Assembly (NCBI GenBank): GCA_002722455.1
Contig: PBMB01000009.1
Location: forward strand, 175,971-239,970
Length of the DNA: 64,000 bases
Origin: Chloroflexota bacterium
GTDB taxonomy: Bacteria; Chloroflexota; Dehalococcoidia; Lucifugimonadales; GCA-2722455
Direction of reading: 5' to 3'
Notes under the pieces: generated by a model
What the model saw: only the letters and a program-made list of their open reading frames with translations
What the model was told of the DNA's origin: nothing
Databases searched by the model: none
Position numbers and translations under genes: made by a program
Shown: positions 39,861 through 51,041 of the stretch, in pieces
How positions within the stretch are numbered: the stretch's first letter is position 1
Layout: the number at the start of each line of letters is the position of its first letter

Positions 39861-41918
39861 TTAGGAGGATTCACTATCTTTTGTAGATTCGACAACTCGA
39901 GTAACTAAATGTTCAGGCACTTGTTCATACTGACGAAATTCAAGAGTAAAAGTTCCACGACCTTGAGTTTGAGAACGTAAATCAGAAGAATACGAAAGCA
40001 TTTCAACTTGAGGCACTTCTGCTTCAATCACTGTAGATCCACTCGCATCTGGTAGCATACCCAATATGCGAGCTCTTTTACCATTCAAATCTCCAACAAC
40101 ATCACCAGTTAAAGTATCAGGCACAATTACCTTACAAAACATAATTGGTTCAAGTAAAATAGGCTTAGCTTTATTTAAACCATCACTCATAGCATGTTCA
40201 CCAGCTATTTCAAAACAAACTCCAGAAGAATCAACTGGATGAAAACTACCATCAACCAATGCTGCTTTTACATCCACTACAGGGAATCCTCCAATTACTC
40301 CACTTTCTAAAGATTTATTACATCCTTTTTCAACTGCTGGAATATATTCTCGAGGCACAACTCCACCAACTATCTTAGATTCAAACTCAAAACCTGAGCC
40401 TCGAGAAAGTGATTTAATTTCTAACCATACATGCCCAAATTGACCATGTCCTCCACTTTGTTTTTTATGTCGATACTCAACTCGAGACGAACCCATAATT
40501 GTCTCTTTATAAGCAATTTTAGGAACTTTTAATTCGATTTCAGCTGCAAATTTACGTTTCATTTTTTCTAACGTTACCTCTAAATGCGTATCTCCAGCTC
40601 CACCGAGAAGAAGCTCTAAAGTTTCTTTTTCACGCACAATTTTTAAGGCAGGATCTTCTTCAGCAATTCTAGACATTGCTGTAGTCATTTTATCTAAATC
40701 AGCTTTAGATTTAGGGTAGACAGCACGATAATAAACAGGGTCTGGAAACTCAATCATATCCAGTTTAATATGATTATCTTTGTCTGAAAGAGTACTTCCT
40801 GTATTTAATCCTTCGACTTTTGCAACAGCTCCAATATCACCTGCAGAAAGACTATCCGTAGTCTCTTGAGATTTTCCATTCAAAAAGTATAGTTGGCCTA
40901 ATTTCTCGATTTTTCCAGTATTAGCATTTAACATCGACGAATCGCTATTTATTTTCCCTGCATGAATTCTTAAATAAGATAATTTACCCACATAAGGATC
41001 AGCTGTGGTTTTAAATACTCTTCCTACCGTACTAGAAGAAACATCACATTGAAAATCTTTCGACTTATTATCAGAGCCAACTCCTGTCATTTTTGAATTA
41101 GATGCTTCTAAAGGAGAGGGAGCGATATTGACTAATGCATCTAATAATTCTTTAACCCCCAAGCTATTTAATGCTGACGTTACAACAATTGGAATGATTT
41201 TTCGATCCTTGACACCTAGTTTTATTCCTTGGACAATATCTTCCTCTGACAAGGATTCACCTTCAAGATACTTCATCATAAGATCATCGTCTGTTTCTGC
41301 AACAGCTTCAATTAATTGTTCTTTTAATAATTCTCCATCATCAGTATCTCCAGCATTTTCATTAAATAAATTATTGATACCAGAAAATTTTGGGCCTTCT
41401 CCAACAGGGATTTGAATTGGTACGCATTCTCTTCCAAACTTATCCCTCAACTCTTCTACAAGTTCAACAAAATTTATGTTATCTCTATCCATCTTATTAA
41501 CAACTATAATTGTCGCTAAATTACATTTGCTTGCTAAATGCCACATTTGCTCAGTTCCAACTTCAATACCTGAAACTGCAGAAATTGTTAATAAAGCTAT
41601 ATCTGCTGCTGCAACACCTGATAAAACTTCTCCATAATAATCTGCAAATCCTGGAGTATCGATGAAATTAATCTTATGATCATTCCAGATACAAGAAACA
41701 ATAGATGTTTGAACACTAGTTTGTCTCTTATGTTCTTCAGGTTCATAATCTGAAACGGTATTCGCATCCGTAATTGTCCCAAATCGTGACACCATTTTTG
41801 CTTCAAATAGAGCTGATTCTGTAATAACTGTCTTACCAGCACCACTATGTGATAAAAGAGCAACGTTTCTAATTTTTGAACCATCAATTTTGGACATAAC
41901 CCCCTCCTTATTAATCAA
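39861..41918 (-). CDS. elongation factor G-like translational GTPase (EF-G2-type)
   Basis: 'VALLSHSGAGKTVITESALF', 'FIDTPGFADYYGEVLSGV', 'VVNKMDRDNINF', C-terminal EF-G domains IV/V; non-canonical P-loop. Confidence 0.85.
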   Translation of the reverse strand: MINKEGVMSKIDGSKIRNVALLSHSGAGKTVITESALFEAKMVSRFGTITDANTVSDYEPEEHKRQTSVQTSIVSCIWNDHKINFIDTPGFADYYGEVLSGVAAADIALLTISAVSGIEVGTEQMWHLASKCNLATIIVVNKMDRDNINFVELVEELRDKFGRECVPIQIPVGEGPKFSGINNLFNENAGDTDDGELLKEQLIEAVAETDDDLMMKYLEGESLSEEDIVQGIKLGVKDRKIIPIVVTSALNSLGVKELLDALVNIAPSPLEASNSKMTGVGSDNKSKDFQCDVSSSTVGRVFKTTADPYVGKLSYLRIHAGKINSDSSMLNANTGKIEKLGQLYFLNGKSQETTDSLSAGDIGAVAKVEGLNTGSTLSDKDNHIKLDMIEFPDPVYYRAVYPKSKADLDKMTTAMSRIAEEDPALKIVREKETLELLLGGAGDTHLEVTLEKMKRKFAAEIELKVPKIAYKETIMGSSRVEYRHKKQSGGHGQFGHVWLEIKSLSRGSGFEFESKIVGGVVPREYIPAVEKGCNKSLESGVIGGFPVVDVKAALVDGSFHPVDSSGVCFEIAGEHAMSDGLNKAKPILLEPIMFCKVIVPDTLTGDVVGDLNGKRARILGMLPDASGSTVIEAEVPQVEMLSYSSDLRSQTQGRGTFTLEFRQYEQVPEHLVTRVVESTKDSESS

Positions 41919-42011
41919 TATATTTTAAAGCAACATAACCATGACTGCAATTAAAAATAATTTTTAGCTTATTAAGGTATAATCAATTATATTTAAAAAC
42001 AGGTAAAGTTA

Positions 42012-42701
42012 GTGCAAAAATTAATCGGAATAATTGGTGGAACTGGTGAAGAAGGAATCGGAATAGCTTCGCGATTAGTGCAAAGTGGAGAAAATGTTTG
42101 CATTGGTTCACGTGATCCTAATAAATCTGACATAATCAGTAGAAAACTCCGTAAAATTAATCCAAATCTAAAAATTCAAAGTGCTACTAACCTAGAAACT
42201 GCAAAAATTTCAGATTTATTATTCCTGACAATAAATCCAAATGGAATCGAACAACTAATTTCTGACATCAAACCTTATTTGGATAATAAAATAATTGTCG
42301 ATACTACTGTTCCTCTTAAATACAATAATGGAAAATTTAGCCACATTGAATGGCCAAATGGATCATCTTCTCTACATATCCAAGCTTTAATTCCTTCCGC
42401 AAAAGTGGTGAGTGGTTTCCATACAATTAGTGCGAAAGATCTAAATAATTTAAATAAAGAAATTAATCAAGATGTATTTCTTGCTTCAAATGATAAAGTT
42501 GCTAAAACTAAGATCTTCAAAATTGTTAATAAAATTCCTAATTTACGAGCCATAGACTGTGGCAACCTAGACGTTTCTAAATATCTTGAATCGTGTACTT
42601 TACTTTTATTAAATATTAACAAAATTTATAGCAAGAAAAATAAAACCCCCATCCATACTGGATTAAAATTATCTGGATTATACAAAACTGAAAACTTATA
42701 A
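42012..42701 (+). CDS. npdG: F420-dependent NADP reductase-like protein (NpdG family)
   Basis: 'IGIIGGTGEEGIGIASRLVQSGENVCIGSRDPNKS', 'LFLTINPNGIEQLISDIKPYLDNKIIVDTTVPLKY'; GTG start. Confidence 0.75.
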   Translation: MQKLIGIIGGTGEEGIGIASRLVQSGENVCIGSRDPNKSDIISRKLRKINPNLKIQSATNLETAKISDLLFLTINPNGIEQLISDIKPYLDNKIIVDTTVPLKYNNGKFSHIEWPNGSSSLHIQALIPSAKVVSGFHTISAKDLNNLNKEINQDVFLASNDKVAKTKIFKIVNKIPNLRAIDCGNLDVSKYLESCTLLLLNINKIYSKKNKTPIHTGLKLSGLYKTENL

Positions 42702-42757
42702 ATTAAACCTAGAATTTCTTGACATACTAGGCGTTTCCACAATAACATGACCTTATA

Positions 42758-42830
42758 GCCGAGGTAGCTCAGTCGGTAGAGCACAGCGCTGAAAACGCTG
42801 GTGTCGCCAGTTCGATTCTGGCCCTCGGCA
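42758..42830 (+). tRNA. tRNA-Phe (GAA)
   Basis: GCCGAGG...CAGCG-CTGAAAA-CGCTG...GTTCGATTC...CCTCGGC+A. Confidence 0.96.
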
Positions 42831-42853
42831 CACTTTAAGATAATTTTAAAAAT

Positions 42854-42925
<72 letters not shown>

Positions 42926-42949
42926 CAGAAAAATATATTCTGAGAAAAT

Positions 42950-44839
42950 TTATTCTTCTTTCTCCTTATATTCTCCTTCGACAGTATCATTAGGTACGTC
43001 ATTATCTGGTTCTGAATTATTTGCTGATTGATCGTCACTATAAACAGACGATCCAACTTTCTGCATAGATGCTTGAAGTTCTTCCATGGCTTGCTTTATT
43101 GCTGTTTCATCTTCATTTTCTAAAGCAGTTTTAACCTCAGCAATTTTACTTTCTACTTCAACTTTAATATCTTCTTGTATCTTATCTTTATTATCTTGTA
43201 ACATTTTTTCAGCCTGATAAATCACTTGTTCTGAATTATTTTTTAACTGAACAGATTCTCTTTTCAGCTCATCAGCATCAGCATTTGCTTCAGCATCTTG
43301 AACCATTTTTTCTATTTCTTCATCAGATAATCCAGAATTTGCAGTAATAGTAATACTTTGTTCCTTACCTGTCCCTTTATCTTTCGCTGAAACACTAAGA
43401 ATTCCATCCTTATCTATATCAAAAGTAACTTCAACCTGAGGAGTCCCACGGGGTGCTGCTAATATACCGTCAAGCATAAATCTACCAATAGTTTTATTTT
43501 CTGTAGCCATTGATCTTTCTCCCTGTAACACATGTACCTCTACACTTGGTTGGTTATCAGCTGCAGTTGTGAACACTTCACTTTTGTCTGTTGGAATAGT
43601 AGTATTCCTTGGAATTAAGGGTGTACTAACTCCCCCGAGTGTTTCAATGCCTAAAGTTAAGGGTGTAACATCTAACAACACTAGATCTTCTTCAATATCT
43701 TTTGATAGAATTCCAGCCTGAATAGCCGCACCAATAGCAACCACTTCATCTGGATTAACTCCTTGATGAGGTTCTTTGCCAAATAATTTGACTACAGCAG
43801 ACTGGACAAATGGCATACGAGTCATCCCACCAACCAATACAACAGCATCTAATTTCTTTGATGTTATTCCAGCATCTTTCATTGATTTTTTACATGGATT
43901 TAGAGTTTTATCAACAAGATCTGTAACCAATTTTTCTAAGTTTGCCCTAGTTAATGTCATAACCAAATGTTTTGGCCCTGAAGCATCTGCAGTAATAAAA
44001 GGCAAATTGATTTCAGTTTGCATTACAGTAGATAATTCTATTTTTGCCTTTTCTGCTGATTCCCGTAACCTTTGTAGAGCCATTTTATCATTGCTTAAAT
44101 CAATACCTTGATCTTTTTTAAAATCATCAACCATCCACTTCACTATTCTCTGATCAAAATCATCTCCTCCAAGATGAGAATCACCACTTGTGGACATTAC
44201 CTCAAAAACACCGTCACCCATCTGTAAAATTGTTACATCAAATGTACCACCACCTAAATCATATACCGCAACTATTTGTTCTGTCTTTTTATCAAGACCA
44301 TATGCCAGAGCTGCCGCAGTTGGTTCATTTAGTATGCGTAATACTTCTAATCCAGCAATTCTACCTGCATCTTTAGTCGCATTTCTTTGACTATCATCAA
44401 AATAAGCAGGAACAGTTATAACTGCTTGAGTAATTTTTTCACCAAGTTTATTTTCTGCATCTTCCTTGAGTTTACGCAAAACCATAGCAGAAATTTCTGG
44501 CGGAGCATATTTTTTACCTGACATAACAACATGAGCATCTCCATTGGTATGCTTCTCCACAACAAAAGGAACCATATCTTTTTCAGATTGTATGTAACTA
44601 TCTGTAAATTTTGCTCCCATAAATCGTTTCGCTGAAAAAATTGTATTATCAGGATTAGTTACTGATTGCCGTTTTGCGACTAATCCTACATATCTCTCTT
44701 GTGTTTTTGGGTTAACTCCAACTACCGAAGGAGTCGTTCTTGCTCCTTCGGCATTTTCTAAAACCTTAGGTTCTCCTGCATCTATAATTGCCATACAAGA
44801 ATTAGTCGTACCTAAATCTATTCCTAAAACTTTAGCCAT
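42950..44839 (-). CDS. dnaK: chaperone DnaK
   Basis: '[15 protein letters not shown]', '[14 protein letters not shown]', '[14 protein letters not shown]', EEVD-less acidic tail. Confidence 0.98.
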   Translation of the reverse strand: MAKVLGIDLGTTNSCMAIIDAGEPKVLENAEGARTTPSVVGVNPKTQERYVGLVAKRQSVTNPDNTIFSAKRFMGAKFTDSYIQSEKDMVPFVVEKHTNGDAHVVMSGKKYAPPEISAMVLRKLKEDAENKLGEKITQAVITVPAYFDDSQRNATKDAGRIAGLEVLRILNEPTAAALAYGLDKKTEQIVAVYDLGGGTFDVTILQMGDGVFEVMSTSGDSHLGGDDFDQRIVKWMVDDFKKDQGIDLSNDKMALQRLRESAEKAKIELSTVMQTEINLPFITADASGPKHLVMTLTRANLEKLVTDLVDKTLNPCKKSMKDAGITSKKLDAVVLVGGMTRMPFVQSAVVKLFGKEPHQGVNPDEVVAIGAAIQAGILSKDIEEDLVLLDVTPLTLGIETLGGVSTPLIPRNTTIPTDKSEVFTTAADNQPSVEVHVLQGERSMATENKTIGRFMLDGILAAPRGTPQVEVTFDIDKDGILSVSAKDKGTGKEQSITITANSGLSDEEIEKMVQDAEANADADELKRESVQLKNNSEQVIYQAEKMLQDNKDKIQEDIKVEVESKIAEVKTALENEDETAIKQAMEELQASMQKVGSSVYSDDQSANNSEPDNDVPNDTVEGEYKEKEE

Positions 44840-45401
44840 TTTTTTCTACTCCTTCTTCACTGTTTTCATCTTGGTCACAAGCTGGTAACTTGGACACAAC
44901 AACCTGTGACGGCCTTAATACTTTATCTCTTAATAAATATCCTTCATTCACTACTTCTACTACATGTCCCTCGGGTATTTCCGAAGTTTCCAAATAAGTA
45001 ACTGCTTCAAATTCTATAGGTTGAAAAGCTTTACCAGCAGCATTAATTTTTTTCACTCCTTCAAATTTGAGAATATTATCTAAATTTCTACTAACTAAGC
45101 TAAACCCCTTGAACCATGATTCAGTTTTCTGTTCCTCAGGAGCATGCTCCATTACTCTCTCAATATCATCAACAAGAGACAGTAACTTTAACAATAATTG
45201 AGAATTCGATTTTTTCTTTACTTCCTCAATTTCATCTGACATCCGTTTACGGTAATTTACTAAATCAGCTTGAGAACGTTTTAATATATCAAGCAACCGA
45301 TTATTTTCTTTAGATAAATCTTCTATAGTTTCCTTGTCTTCTTTAGTAACTTTCTCTTCATCATTAGTTTGCTCATCATTGTCATTCAATTCATTCATCA
45401 T
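44832..45401 (-). CDS. grpE: nucleotide exchange factor GrpE
   Basis: Coiled-coil '[19 protein letters not shown]', C-terminal '[27 protein letters not shown]'; in operon with dnaK. Confidence 0.93.
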   Translation of the reverse strand: MMNELNDNDEQTNDEEKVTKEDKETIEDLSKENNRLLDILKRSQADLVNYRKRMSDEIEEVKKKSNSQLLLKLLSLVDDIERVMEHAPEEQKTESWFKGFSLVSRNLDNILKFEGVKKINAAGKAFQPIEFEAVTYLETSEIPEGHVVEVVNEGYLLRDKVLRPSQVVVSKLPACDQDENSEEGVEKNG

Positions 45402-45428
45402 TAAATATTACCTAAAAACACCCTAATC

Positions 45429-45830
45429 TTAAGAAAACTCGACAGAAAGATCGTCAAAAATTTCATCTAATACATCAGTTATGGCAATTTTTAATCTAGA
45501 ATCTGAATTTTTTTCTACTATTAATTTCATTTTAACTAGACGATTAAATATACTTAAAACCGTTTGAACACCATCCAAATTTAACCCTCTTTCAGCAACT
45601 AGATGTTTTATCAATCTAAGCCTTGCAATATCAACTTCAGAATACAAACGCAACATACCCATTGTTCTAGTAGGAACAACTAATCCAATTCTCTCATACT
45701 TACGTAATGTCTGAGGATGCATTTCTAAAATTCGAGCAGCTACACTAATGATGTAAACCCCACCGGTTTGTCCTACATCAGTGCGTAAAGCAACACGAAA
45801 ACTATTTCGATTTGAACGAGAATTTAACAT
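45429..45830 (-). CDS. hspR: MerR-family HspR-like regulator
   Basis: 'YIISVAARILEMHPQTLRKYERIGLVVPTRTMGMLRLYSEVDIARLRLIKHLVAERGLNLDGVQTVL'; first gene of the grpE-dnaK operon. Confidence 0.9.
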   Translation of the reverse strand: MLNSRSNRNSFRVALRTDVGQTGGVYIISVAARILEMHPQTLRKYERIGLVVPTRTMGMLRLYSEVDIARLRLIKHLVAERGLNLDGVQTVLSIFNRLVKMKLIVEKNSDSRLKIAITDVLDEIFDDLSVEFS

Positions 45831-45850
45831 AACAGTATTACACCTTGCTT

Positions 45851-45893
45851 AGTATAAACCTTGATACAGTTTATGTCAACACCGCTGTATCAA
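45851..45893 (-). promoter_or_regulatory. sigma70-type promoter (TTGACA-N17-TATACT) with overlapping 9-bp inverted repeat
   Basis: Minus strand TTGATACAG-N15-CTGTATCAA spans the -35 TTGACA; -10 TATACT follows 17 nt later. Confidence 0.7.
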
Positions 45894-45952
45894 CCCGTAA
45901 TATTATAATAATCATATCGTCATAAATTATTAAAATCGGATATGATATTCAT

Positions 45953-46942
45953 ATGGATGAAAACAAAATCATCAAATATTTGTCTGAAAACATTAATTCT
46001 CTTTCAAAAACAGAAGAATTGTTACAACATGTGTCACTTGGTATAGGAGATGATGCCGCAATCATTAACTCTCAAAATACGAGTGTTATCACAACTGATA
46101 GCATTAGTGAGGGAGTTCACTTCTCCAGAAAATGGAGTTCTTGGGAAAATCTAGGATGGAAAAGTATTACTATTTCACAAAGTGATATCGCTTCTATGGG
46201 TGCGCAACCCATATATTCAGTGATAAACCTTTGTATACCAAACGATTTATCGCTTAATAACATCAAAGACCTCTACAAGGGCATGGTCCAAGCTACCAAT
46301 AAATTTGGGGGACAAATTGTAGGAGGCGATACAGTACGATCAAACAAAATTATTATATCCGTGACTATGGTGGGATCATACCAAAAAAATAAGCCCCCAC
46401 CTTTACCTTTAAAACGTAGTAATGCAAAACCAGGTGATTTAATAGGGGTAACCGGCACGTTAGGATGTGCACGTGGTGGTCTTATATCATATAACAAAAA
46501 TTTATCGACTACCTCTCAAAACATTAAACACTTACAAAGTGCATTTAACAGACCTGTCCCAAAAATAAAAGATGGAATAATGCTTAGTAAGTATGGAGCT
46601 ACATCAGCAATTGATATTAGCGATGGATTAATTAATGACTTAGAAAAATTGTGTTTATCAAGTAATGTTTCATCAAAGATCAACTCAAAGAATATTCCCA
46701 CTGATCAAATACTGCAAACTACGTTCCCAAAAACATTTTTAGAAATTGCTTTAGTTGGAGGAGAAGATTACGAATTATTATTTACAATTAATCCAGATAG
46801 TTTTCAAAATATTCAAAAACAATGTCCTAGTACTATTTCTATTATTGGGGAAATAAGTTCACCTTCAACTGAAATAATTAAAATAGATGGCAATCCAATA
46901 CCAAACCATTTACGTAAACAACTCTGGAATCATTTTGATTAA
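45953..46942 (+). CDS. thiL: thiamine-monophosphate kinase
   Basis: 'SLGIGDDAAI', 'TTDSISEGVHF', 'SQSDIASMGAQP', 'GVTGTLGCARGGL', 'AIDISDGLINDLEKLC', 'GGEDYELLFTI'. Confidence 0.94.
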   Translation: MDENKIIKYLSENINSLSKTEELLQHVSLGIGDDAAIINSQNTSVITTDSISEGVHFSRKWSSWENLGWKSITISQSDIASMGAQPIYSVINLCIPNDLSLNNIKDLYKGMVQATNKFGGQIVGGDTVRSNKIIISVTMVGSYQKNKPPPLPLKRSNAKPGDLIGVTGTLGCARGGLISYNKNLSTTSQNIKHLQSAFNRPVPKIKDGIMLSKYGATSAIDISDGLINDLEKLCLSSNVSSKINSKNIPTDQILQTTFPKTFLEIALVGGEDYELLFTINPDSFQNIQKQCPSTISIIGEISSPSTEIIKIDGNPIPNHLRKQLWNHFD

Positions 46943-47103
46943 ATAAAAATTCGTATACTCAGATATATATCCTTTAGGCATTGCGATTTTTCTCATCCAG
47001 AGTTAATATATGGATTGTTCTATTGGTTATAAAAAAGTGAAATAACACTAATGGAACACCCATTAACTTATTTCAATAAATTTAAAAAACTCATCAATAA
47101 AAA

Positions 47104-48105
47104 ATGACTACTAATTCTAGTTTTGAAATAAAAAGACAAACCCTTATTGGAGAAACAACTGATATATATTTACACAGAACATTAAATATCTTAAGAAATG
47201 AAGGTGTTAATCCAACAGTTGTTTTTGAATTTAAACCAATTGAAAAGGGTGTTTTTTGCGGTATTAAAGAAGCCAGAATACTACTATCTAAGATCTTACC
47301 AGAAACAGGTATCGAAGTATGGACAGTAGATGAAGGGACAGAATTAAACCAGGATGAAGTTGCGTTAAGAATTAAAGCACCCTATGGATCAATTGGACTC
47401 TACACTTCTACTATAAGTGGCATACTTTCATCTTCAACTGGATGGGCTACAGCGGCAAATCAATGCGTCAAGGCTGCGAATAATATTCCGGTTATTTCTA
47501 CTTCTTCAACATATATACACCCAAATGTTGCTTCAAACTTAGATTATGCTTCAATAATTGGAGGATGCATTGCTTGTTCAACCACCTTAGGGGCAAAGCT
47601 TGCTGGAGTTACACCTTTAGGCAATATTCCACATAGTTTATCTCTCATTTTGGGAAATACAATCAAAGCAATGCATGCATTTGATAAACATATGCCTCAA
47701 GATGTCCCACGTATAGCCTTAATTGATACATTTAAAGATGAGGCAGAAGAAGCTCTTAATGTATCGGAGGAATTTAAAGAAACAATCCGTGGAATATGTA
47801 TAGATACTCCCAAAACACGTGGAGGACCATCACCGCAACTCATAAAAGAAATTAGAACAAGATTAGATATTGCAGGATTTCATCATGTAGAAATTATTGT
47901 TGCAGGAGAACTTACTCCTGAAATTATATCTAATTTCATACAAGAAAATACTCCTGTTACTAGTTTTAATATATCTCAATATATCGCTCAAGCTCCTACA
48001 ATTCCATTCCATCATGAAATTCATGAAATAAATGGTCATCCTATAGCTAGACGTGGATATTTACCAGGAATCACTAGTAATACTCAACTAGATAGAATCA
48101 TGTGA
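47104..48105 (+). CDS. nicotinate phosphoribosyltransferase-family protein
   Basis: 'DIYLHRTLNILRNEG', 'VASNLDYASIIGGCIACSTTLGAKLAGVTPLGNIPHSL', 'IALIDTFKDEAEEAL', 'RGGPSPQLIKEIRTRLD'. Confidence 0.85.
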   Translation: MTTNSSFEIKRQTLIGETTDIYLHRTLNILRNEGVNPTVVFEFKPIEKGVFCGIKEARILLSKILPETGIEVWTVDEGTELNQDEVALRIKAPYGSIGLYTSTISGILSSSTGWATAANQCVKAANNIPVISTSSTYIHPNVASNLDYASIIGGCIACSTTLGAKLAGVTPLGNIPHSLSLILGNTIKAMHAFDKHMPQDVPRIALIDTFKDEAEEALNVSEEFKETIRGICIDTPKTRGGPSPQLIKEIRTRLDIAGFHHVEIIVAGELTPEIISNFIQENTPVTSFNISQYIAQAPTIPFHHEIHEINGHPIARRGYLPGITSNTQLDRIM

Positions 48106-48108
48106 CAA

Positions 48109-49647
48109 TTAATTACAATCATTCTTCTCAGAAGCTGTAATTCTTTCTCTGATATCTAGTCTAGGAGAAAATTGTAACTTGACCCAATTTTCTCCTTCTC
48201 TTTTAACTTTAGCCCAATTAGCTATTCTCCATCCAACAACCCATACTATGCCTCGAGGTGATTCAACCAAAGGAATCGAATCTCTCCAGATTTTCTGAAT
48301 CTTAGAATCAATCATGAATTTTTTTAATTTTTTATTCTTTGAAATACCTAATGGATTAAAGACATCTCCACCTTTTCTCGTACGTACCCATAATTTATTT
48401 CCAACTTGATCAAAATTACAATAAACCGATAATCCATCTGGCCAATAATCTAAACTTATCGGTGAATATTTATATGATTTATCATCTTGTCTATATGTGT
48501 TTAATTTAATATCAACCTGATCTTCCTTCATAATTTGTTTTGCTTCGACAATCCAATCTCCTAAAATATTTTTTTGATTAAACCTTAAAATATATCTTTC
48601 ACCAGGAAATTTTGGGTATTGACTCATTAATGAAGGTGTACCTATAAGAATATATTCAGATGTAATTATTATTTTTAACCCGGTATAAAAAGGTACTTCT
48701 CCATCAAATTGTTTTTGAAGAAAATTGGCAAAAATATCTAAATGCTTTTGTTCAACACCTAGAGTATGACCCTGAATAGATATAACTGCTTTCAGCAATA
48801 ACTGGTCTCGCAAAATCCTATCTAAAGAACAATATTTTTCTTTATTAATCACCCAAACGCCATCATAATTGTCAGCTATACTATCCCAATATTGATTTAC
48901 TACATTACCCATATATTGATTATTTTTCTTTGCTACATCTATTAATCTTAAAACTGCAGATCGGAATTGAGGATTATACTCTCTTTGAATCTTAGGGATT
49001 AAGTCCTCTCTTATACGATTACGTGTGTAACTCAAAGAAGAATTAGTGGAATCTATTCTAGGAACAATACCAATTTGTTTACAATAATCAACTGTCTCTG
49101 CTTTTGTGAAATTTAAAAGAGGTCGTATTAAAAAGATTTTATCTCCTTTAATAATCCTTTCATTTTTTTTTGATATTCCTTCTAGTCCTTTTATACCTGT
49201 TCCACGTATTAAATTCATTAATACTGTTTCTACTTGATCATCGCTAGTATGGCCTAAAGCAATAAAGTGTGCATCAAATTTCTTTAATGCTTTTGTTAAA
49301 AATTCAAATCTTTCATTCCGTAAAAAATTTTCAGATACATTGGAGTGGGATCCTTCTTCAATATATGATTCACCCTTTCCTATCATAAAAGGAATTTCTA
49401 GCTTCTTGAAAATTTTCTCAACAAACTTTGAGTCTGCTAAAGAATCAGAACCACGAACTCCATGATTTATATGTGCTCCAAATATACTGAGATTTAAAGA
49501 TTCTGATAAATTATCTAATGCAAATAGCAACGACAAAGAATCTGATCCTCCAGAAACAGCAATTACTAATCGTAATTCCTCAGTACTACTAACATCAAGA
49601 AGGTTAGTTCTTAATTTCTCCTCAAAAGCATAAAGAGTGCTATCCAT
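48109..49647 (-). CDS. tilS: tRNA(Ile)-lysidine synthase
   Basis: 'VIAVSGGSDSLSLLFAL', 'GAHINHGVRGSDSLADSKFV', 'GHTSDDQVETVLMNLIRGTGIKGLEGI'. Confidence 0.93.
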   Translation of the reverse strand: MDSTLYAFEEKLRTNLLDVSSTEELRLVIAVSGGSDSLSLLFALDNLSESLNLSIFGAHINHGVRGSDSLADSKFVEKIFKKLEIPFMIGKGESYIEEGSHSNVSENFLRNERFEFLTKALKKFDAHFIALGHTSDDQVETVLMNLIRGTGIKGLEGISKKNERIIKGDKIFLIRPLLNFTKAETVDYCKQIGIVPRIDSTNSSLSYTRNRIREDLIPKIQREYNPQFRSAVLRLIDVAKKNNQYMGNVVNQYWDSIADNYDGVWVINKEKYCSLDRILRDQLLLKAVISIQGHTLGVEQKHLDIFANFLQKQFDGEVPFYTGLKIIITSEYILIGTPSLMSQYPKFPGERYILRFNQKNILGDWIVEAKQIMKEDQVDIKLNTYRQDDKSYKYSPISLDYWPDGLSVYCNFDQVGNKLWVRTRKGGDVFNPLGISKNKKLKKFMIDSKIQKIWRDSIPLVESPRGIVWVVGWRIANWAKVKREGENWVKLQFSPRLDIRERITASEKNDCN

Positions 49648-49722
49648 TATTCACTCCTACATGTACATTATTGTCAAACAATTTATGAGAAAGGTAAATC
49701 TAGCAAAATTAGTTTACTTTAT

Positions 49723-50997
49723 TTAATAAATTCTCTGTACTTTTAATTTATCAATTTTCATCCCATCCATTGAAATGATTTCTATTTTAATCCCCTCATA
49801 CTGAAATTGTTCACCTTGTAAAGGTAAATGACCAAGATAGTATAATACAAATCCAGCAATTGTTTCATAATCTCCATCTGGGAAATGAATATCTAGCTCA
49901 TCCTCTAATTCTTCTAAACCCATATTGCCATCAATTTGAAAAGTGTTCTCTCCAAGGTCAGAATATTCATCTTCTGGCCCAACACCTTCCTCACCAACTG
50001 GCCCTACTATTTCCTCTAATAACTGCTTCATAGTTACTAAACCAGAAACCCCACCAAATTCATCTACAACAATAGCCATTTGGTGACCAGAATTACGTAA
50101 TTCTTCAAATAATTCTGCAATTCTTTTAGTTTCTGGAACAAAATATCCATCTCTAATAACATCTGTCACTGAATCATCTAAGGAAACTGTTTTAGCAGAA
50201 AAGGCTTTTATCATATCTTTGAGAGAAAGAAGTCCAACAACATTATCTGTGTTGCCTTTGTAAACAGGGTATCTTGAATGCATATCTTTTTCATACAAAG
50301 ATAGAAAAGTTTCTAAACTTACTCCTCTTTCAACAAAAATTATATCTGCACGAGGTGTCATTACTTCCCGTACATGTTTATCACCAAAACGAAACACACT
50401 TTCTAATAATTCAGCTTCATCAGGATCTACAGATCCTTCAGCTTCACCAATATCAATCAAATTTCGAATCTCGGCTTCAGTCACTAAAGTTTCCTTCTCA
50501 ACTGTTTTATTTCCCAAAATTTGATTGTCAGCAAGTAACTGTAAAATACGAACAAACGGATAAAATAATAATTCAAAAAACCTGATTGGCTTAGCAAAAA
50601 CGACAACAAGTTTTTCAGAATGTCTCACGGCAAATGTTTTCGGTAAAACTTCACCAAACACTAACAATAAAGCTGTACTAAGTACAGTAGAAATAACAGC
50701 AGCTTGGCTAGGATAATCAGGCAACCAAGTAATAACCTGAGTTGTCACTAAAGCAACAAATGCAACATTAGCTAAATTATTACCTAATAAAACTGTTGCT
50801 AGCAATCTACCTCTTTGCTGTAACAAAATTGTAGATAATGGGACCTTATCATCAGACTTAGAATCCGGAATATGGGATAATTTCGTTTTCTGAATTGACA
50901 AGAATGCAGCTTCAGAACTAGAGAAAAATGCTGAAAAAATCAGAGATATTATTGAAAAGAATATTGTAAGAATTATGTTATCCGGGCTAGGTTCCAA
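49723..50997 (-). CDS. hemolysin/CorC (CNNM-CBS) family membrane protein
   Basis: 'FSAFFSSSEAAFLSI', CNNM TM region, CBS pair with 'VREVMTPRADIIFV' and 'MAIVVDEFGGVSGLVTMKQLLEEIVG'. Confidence 0.93.
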   Translation of the reverse strand: MEPSPDNIILTIFFSIISLIFSAFFSSSEAAFLSIQKTKLSHIPDSKSDDKVPLSTILLQQRGRLLATVLLGNNLANVAFVALVTTQVITWLPDYPSQAAVISTVLSTALLLVFGEVLPKTFAVRHSEKLVVVFAKPIRFFELLFYPFVRILQLLADNQILGNKTVEKETLVTEAEIRNLIDIGEAEGSVDPDEAELLESVFRFGDKHVREVMTPRADIIFVERGVSLETFLSLYEKDMHSRYPVYKGNTDNVVGLLSLKDMIKAFSAKTVSLDDSVTDVIRDGYFVPETKRIAELFEELRNSGHQMAIVVDEFGGVSGLVTMKQLLEEIVGPVGEEGVGPEDEYSDLGENTFQIDGNMGLEELEDELDIHFPDGDYETIAGFVLYYLGHLPLQGEQFQYEGIKIEIISMDGMKIDKLKVQRIY

Positions 50998-51041
50998 ATA
51001 TAATAACCGACTCCTAATACAATGAAATAAAAAACAACAAG

